From JdFR-22 sp046537735 (GTDB lineage Archaea > Halobacteriota > Archaeoglobi > Archaeoglobales > Archaeoglobaceae), in assembly GCA_046537735.1 (NCBI GenBank), contig JBKHKH010000107.1, positions 1 to 6,784 on the forward strand: a stretch of 6,784 nucleotides of DNA, written 5' to 3'. A model generated the notes under the pieces. It had not been told where the DNA came from. It did not search any database and saw only the letters and a program-made list of their open reading frames with translations. Both the position numbers and the translations under genes were made by a program. Positions within the stretch are counted from its first letter, which is position 1; each line of letters opens with the position of its first letter. Positions 4,866-6,784 of this stretch are shown piece after piece.

Positions 4866-5162
4866 TCACTCTATCTCCTCTAAATCTTTTTCCAGGTCGC
4901 TCAGAGAATAACCAACGTCGATGCCTTCCTTCTCCATTAAGTCCAGTAACTCATACATGGTCACCCCCATCATCTCCGCCGCCTTCCTATATGTTATCCT
5001 GTGCTCCCTGAGAAGCTCTAAAGCATTTCTCCTTTTCACCTCTTTAATACCTATAGAAAGCAGTCTTCTAGCCGCCTCCGCCCTATCTATATGTTCAGCC
5101 TCTTCAATTTCCTTAATTTCCTTAAAGACCTCGTCTGGAACCCTTGCTGTTATGACCTGCAT
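4866..5162 (-). CDS. UPF0175 antitoxin with an N-terminal ribbon-helix-helix
   Basis: This gene encodes 98 residues. Residues 1-46 look like a ribbon-helix-helix DNA-binding unit (strand MQVITARVPDEV, then two helices with RAEAARRLLSIGIKEV). Residues 48-95 are the UPF0175 helix-turn-helix (ALELLREHRITYRKAAEMMG, then VTMYELLDLMEKEGI). UPF0175 proteins pair with DUF3368 PIN toxins; this one should hold the toxin of the next gene and repress its own promoter. The ATG has no ribosome site and sits about 25 nt from a TATA box, so translation is probably leaderless. An inverted repeat between the TATA box and the start is the obvious operator candidate. Confidence 0.9.
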   Translation of the reverse strand: MQVITARVPDEVFKEIKEIEEAEHIDRAEAARRLLSIGIKEVKRRNALELLREHRITYRKAAEMMGVTMYELLDLMEKEGIDVGYSLSDLEKDLEEIE

Positions 5163-5166
5163 ATCT

Positions 5167-5192
5167 CATATTGTTTACAATCATATATAAAT
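5167..5192 (-). promoter_or_regulatory. Leaderless promoter and candidate operator of the UPF0175-DUF3368 module
   Basis: The minus strand has ATTTATATAT (5183-5192), centred about 25 nt before ATG 5162. Between it and the start lies ATTGT-TT-ACAAT (5170-5181), an inverted repeat with 5-bp arms. Overlapping CATATTG (5167-5173) is the inverse of the heptamer repeated upstream at 5200-5220. Confidence 0.6.
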
Positions 5193-5198
5193 GTAACT

Positions 5199-5220
5199 GC
5201 AATATGCAATATGCAATATG
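5199..5220. repeat. Three tandem GCAATAT heptamers upstream of the UPF0175 promoter
   Basis: GCAATAT occurs three times without a gap, plus one further G, ending about 7 bp upstream of the TATA box. A fourth copy in inverted orientation lies at 5167-5173, close to the start codon. The arrangement suggests iterated binding sites for the antitoxin or complex, though slippage in A/T-rich DNA is possible. Confidence 0.7.
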
Positions 5221-5255
5221 ACCAACTTTTTGAGGGTTTTTGATCTTCTCTTTCT

Positions 5256-5288
5256 CAACTAAGACATATCTATGATCTTTGTCCCTAT
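5256..5288. repeat. 33-bp dispersed repeat, copy B
   Basis: Matches 1082-1114 with three C/T differences. Here it lies between the UPF0175 promoter and the DUF234 ATPase and serves no visible promoter. A minus-strand frame through it reads RDKDHRYVLVEKEKIKNPQK, which may be a scrap of a lost gene. Nothing else in 5221-5343 supports a gene. Confidence 0.7.
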
Positions 5289-5310
5289 TCACTGGGAAAC
5301 AATAAGGTGA

Positions 5311-5320
5311 TAAAAAGGGT
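5311..5320 (-). terminator. T-tract downstream of the DUF234 ATPase
   Basis: The minus strand reads ACCCTTTTTA about 25 nt after the stop of the ATPase gene. A short T-run is weak evidence, but it lies where an archaeal terminator is expected, before the independent UPF0175 promoter. Confidence 0.3.
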
Positions 5321-5342
5321 CAAGAATTATGAGTCCGTATTG

Positions 5343-5374
5343 ATCAATTCCTCAAAATCAATTCCTCAAAATCA
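5343..5374. repeat. 14-bp tandem duplication at the 3' end of the DUF234 ATPase gene
   Basis: TCAATTCCTCAAAA occurs at 5344-5357 and again at 5358-5371, followed by TCA. Because 14 is not a multiple of three, the duplication changes the frame of the last codons. The gene now ends ...DFEELILRN. Without the second copy the same DNA reads ...DFEELINTDS and then stops at TAA. Confidence 0.9.
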
Positions 5375-6729
5375 CTCAGATCACAGACAAAGTACCCCTC
5401 ATCACGAATATCTTCTTTTCTCTCAATGTTTTTAGCTATAATGCCGTAAAGCCTTCTGTCCCCATATTTCACTTGGGTAGATTTTCGTTCTAAATTACTC
5501 AGGGTTCTCTTAGCTTCTTTTCTGCTTAAATCGCTCCACTTGCATTCAAAAAAAGCTATTTCCTTGCTCTCTTCATTCAGAGCGATAAGGTCTATCTCCT
5601 CGTTTTTGTGCCACCACCTCCCGAGTTTCGAGACCTCGAAATCAAGTTTGTAAGGCAAGATCATAGAAGATACTTCCTCAAAGATGGGGCCCAGGTAGGT
5701 ATTCATTCCATTTTCTATTTTCTTAAGCACTTCTTTACTCCTGTTCTCCTCTATAAGACTTTTGTTTGGGTAAACGAACCTGAACCAGAATTTATAGTAG
5801 TTATCCGTTATCTCATACCTCGTATCTCTTGTTTTTTCCTTTTTGGAGAGGACAGGATATGACTTTTTAACAACCCTAATCTTCGCCAGATTATCCAAGT
5901 ACTTGGAAACAATACTTTTATCCAGTCCAGTATAATTAACTATCTCTCCATACTTAGTGTAGCCGAACGAGATTGATTTAAGAAGAGAAAAATAGTTTGC
6001 AGGCTCTCTAAATTCCTGTTTCAAAAGAAAATCTGCTTCTTCGTACAAAAACCTTCCTCTCTTCAGGAACAAGTCTTCGAGATTTTGGGAGAAAGTTTTG
6101 TTCCTATCGAATTGAGCCACATAAAAAGGGATTCCGCCAACACATGAATACACCTTGATCAGTTCATCCAGGCTGTAATTGGGGAGAAACTTACTCGTAT
6201 CCAGGAATTTTAAGGGCCTGACCTCGAGTTGTGCAGTACGTCTTCCATATAGTGGTGATTTATATCCAAGCAAATCCTCTATCATGGATATGCTCGAACC
6301 CACTATGACCAGCATTATACTCGAATTTTTCAGGTATAAGTCCCAGGCTTTCTGAAATGCTGACGGGATGCCTGAGTTATGTTTCACCAGGTAGGGGAAC
6401 TCGTCAATTATTATTACCGGCTTAGAATCCCCTAAATTCTGCGCTATATATCTGAAAAGTTCTGGCCACCCTTCGACCTCAAGCCTTGCTAGCCATTCAT
6501 CCTTTAAATATTCCCCAACCCGGCTCTTAAATTCCTCCAGGTTCTCTTTATCTCTTCGCTCTTCTGCCAGGAAATAAATTGATGGCTTGTCAGCAACAAA
6601 ATTCAGTACCAGTTCTGTTTTTCCAACCCTTCTCCTCCCATAGATTACCACAAACTCGGCCTTTCTGGAACGGTAAATTTCACCAAGCAAGTTAAGTTCC
6701 TCTCCTCTGTTAATAAAATGTTGATACAT
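5344..6729 (-). CDS. Archaeal ATPase (PF01637) with DUF234 C-terminal domain
   Basis: This gene encodes 461 complete residues. The typical start FINRGEELNLL is followed by Walker A YGRRRVGKT (30-38), Walker B VIIIDEFPYL (105-114), sensor strand MLVIVGSSIS (139-148) and GGIPFYV (198-204). A winged helix covers about 255-293 (YTKYGEIVNYTGLDKSIVSK). The end is a PD-(D/E)XK-like DUF234 unit: EEIDLIA (D380) and FFECKW (E395, K397), so the nuclease residues are present. Family knowledge: these cytoplasmic P-loop ATPases of the MNS/STAND-related group are abundant in archaea; their role is not established. Length and order are normal. It has its own promoter with a TATA box 29 nt from the ATG and probably no leader. 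The last few residues were altered by a 14-bp tandem duplication. Confidence 0.93.
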   Translation of the reverse strand: MYQHFINRGEELNLLGEIYRSRKAEFVVIYGRRRVGKTELVLNFVADKPSIYFLAEERRDKENLEEFKSRVGEYLKDEWLARLEVEGWPELFRYIAQNLGDSKPVIIIDEFPYLVKHNSGIPSAFQKAWDLYLKNSSIMLVIVGSSISMIEDLLGYKSPLYGRRTAQLEVRPLKFLDTSKFLPNYSLDELIKVYSCVGGIPFYVAQFDRNKTFSQNLEDLFLKRGRFLYEEADFLLKQEFREPANYFSLLKSISFGYTKYGEIVNYTGLDKSIVSKYLDNLAKIRVVKKSYPVLSKKEKTRDTRYEITDNYYKFWFRFVYPNKSLIEENRSKEVLKKIENGMNTYLGPIFEEVSSMILPYKLDFEVSKLGRWWHKNEEIDLIALNEESKEIAFFECKWSDLSRKEAKRTLSNLERKSTQVKYGDRRLYGIIAKNIERKEDIRDEGYFVCDLSDFEELILRN

Positions 6730-6736
6730 GATTATG

Positions 6737-6775
6737 CTAATCTAGTTTCAACTATTTATATATTTTTGAGATTAG
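6737..6775 (-). promoter_or_regulatory. Leaderless promoter flanked by an inverted repeat, DUF234 ATPase
   Basis: The TATA box (minus strand ATATATAAATA, 6753-6763) lies about 29 nt before ATG 6729, and no Shine-Dalgarno is seen. CTAATCT (6737-6743) and AGATTAG (6769-6775) form a perfect 7-bp inverted repeat with a 25-bp spacer enclosing the TATA box. A dimeric or looping repressor bound there would block TBP access. Confidence 0.55.
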
Positions 6776-6784
6776 GGAAAAATC

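Noticed and set aside
4829..5190. Two plus-strand open frames
   Set aside because: Antisense to the UPF0175 antitoxin and the start of its toxin; low-complexity serine/proline-rich translations.
167..5257. Short match TCTTCTCTTTCTC at about 179-194 and 5244-5256
   Set aside because: Low-complexity pyrimidine tract; one copy encodes a lysine/glutamate stretch, so chance is the simpler explanation.
5608..5862. Plus-strand open frame of 84 codons
   Set aside because: Antisense to the conserved C-terminal half of the DUF234 ATPase.

Overview
The window looks like an accessory stretch of an archaeal chromosome, probably a thermophilic euryarchaeote. I infer this from several signs. There are A/T-rich TATA boxes centred about 25-29 nt upstream of start codons that lack a Shine-Dalgarno (leaderless genes). 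GGTGA-type ribosome sites occur elsewhere, Arg and Ile codons are mostly AGA/AGG and ATA, and the protein families are typically archaeal (PF01637/DUF234 ATPase, UPF0175-DUF3368, PIN modules, DUF5678). The lineage cannot be fixed from sequence alone. Nearly all genes are on the minus strand; one two-gene operon (3587-4200) is on the plus strand.

Layout, left to right. 1-1071: a DUF4143-type AAA ATPase, cut by the window edge. 1178-1798: a heavily decayed galU (UTP-glucose-1-phosphate uridylyltransferase) pseudogene. It carries several frameshifts and is split by the 5' end of an IS3-family element, whose remainder was lost together with the middle of galU. 1709-1855 and 3279-3425: a perfect 147-bp direct repeat made of the galU start region. 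Between the repeats (1856-3278) lies a tandem array of three paralogous antitoxin-PIN toxin modules. All three small antitoxin genes are open, but all three toxins are broken: one by a single-base frameshift and two reduced to N-terminal stubs. The upstream repeat copy leaves a 32-codon galU stub, with its promoter and RBS, directly in front of the first antitoxin.

3587-4200: a translationally coupled pair, DUF5678 protein plus a retropepsin-like aspartic protease. 4197-4370: a relic of a DUF433 antitoxin followed by a scrap resembling a PIN start. 4385-5162: an intact UPF0175 antitoxin plus DUF3368 PIN toxin, behind a leaderless promoter with a candidate operator. 5221-5343: no gene. 5344-6729: a complete archaeal ATPase with a DUF234 C-terminus, ending in a 14-bp tandem duplication that changed its last residues.

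Taken together, this is a toxin-antitoxin graveyard with one live module, framed by two AAA-type ATPases with nuclease-like tails, on the ruins of galU. The most notable points are the antitoxin-only array, its 147-bp flanking repeats and captured galU leader, and a shared ATTGT/ACAAT inverted repeat in front of two unrelated antitoxin genes. I see no clearly new multi-gene enzymatic system.
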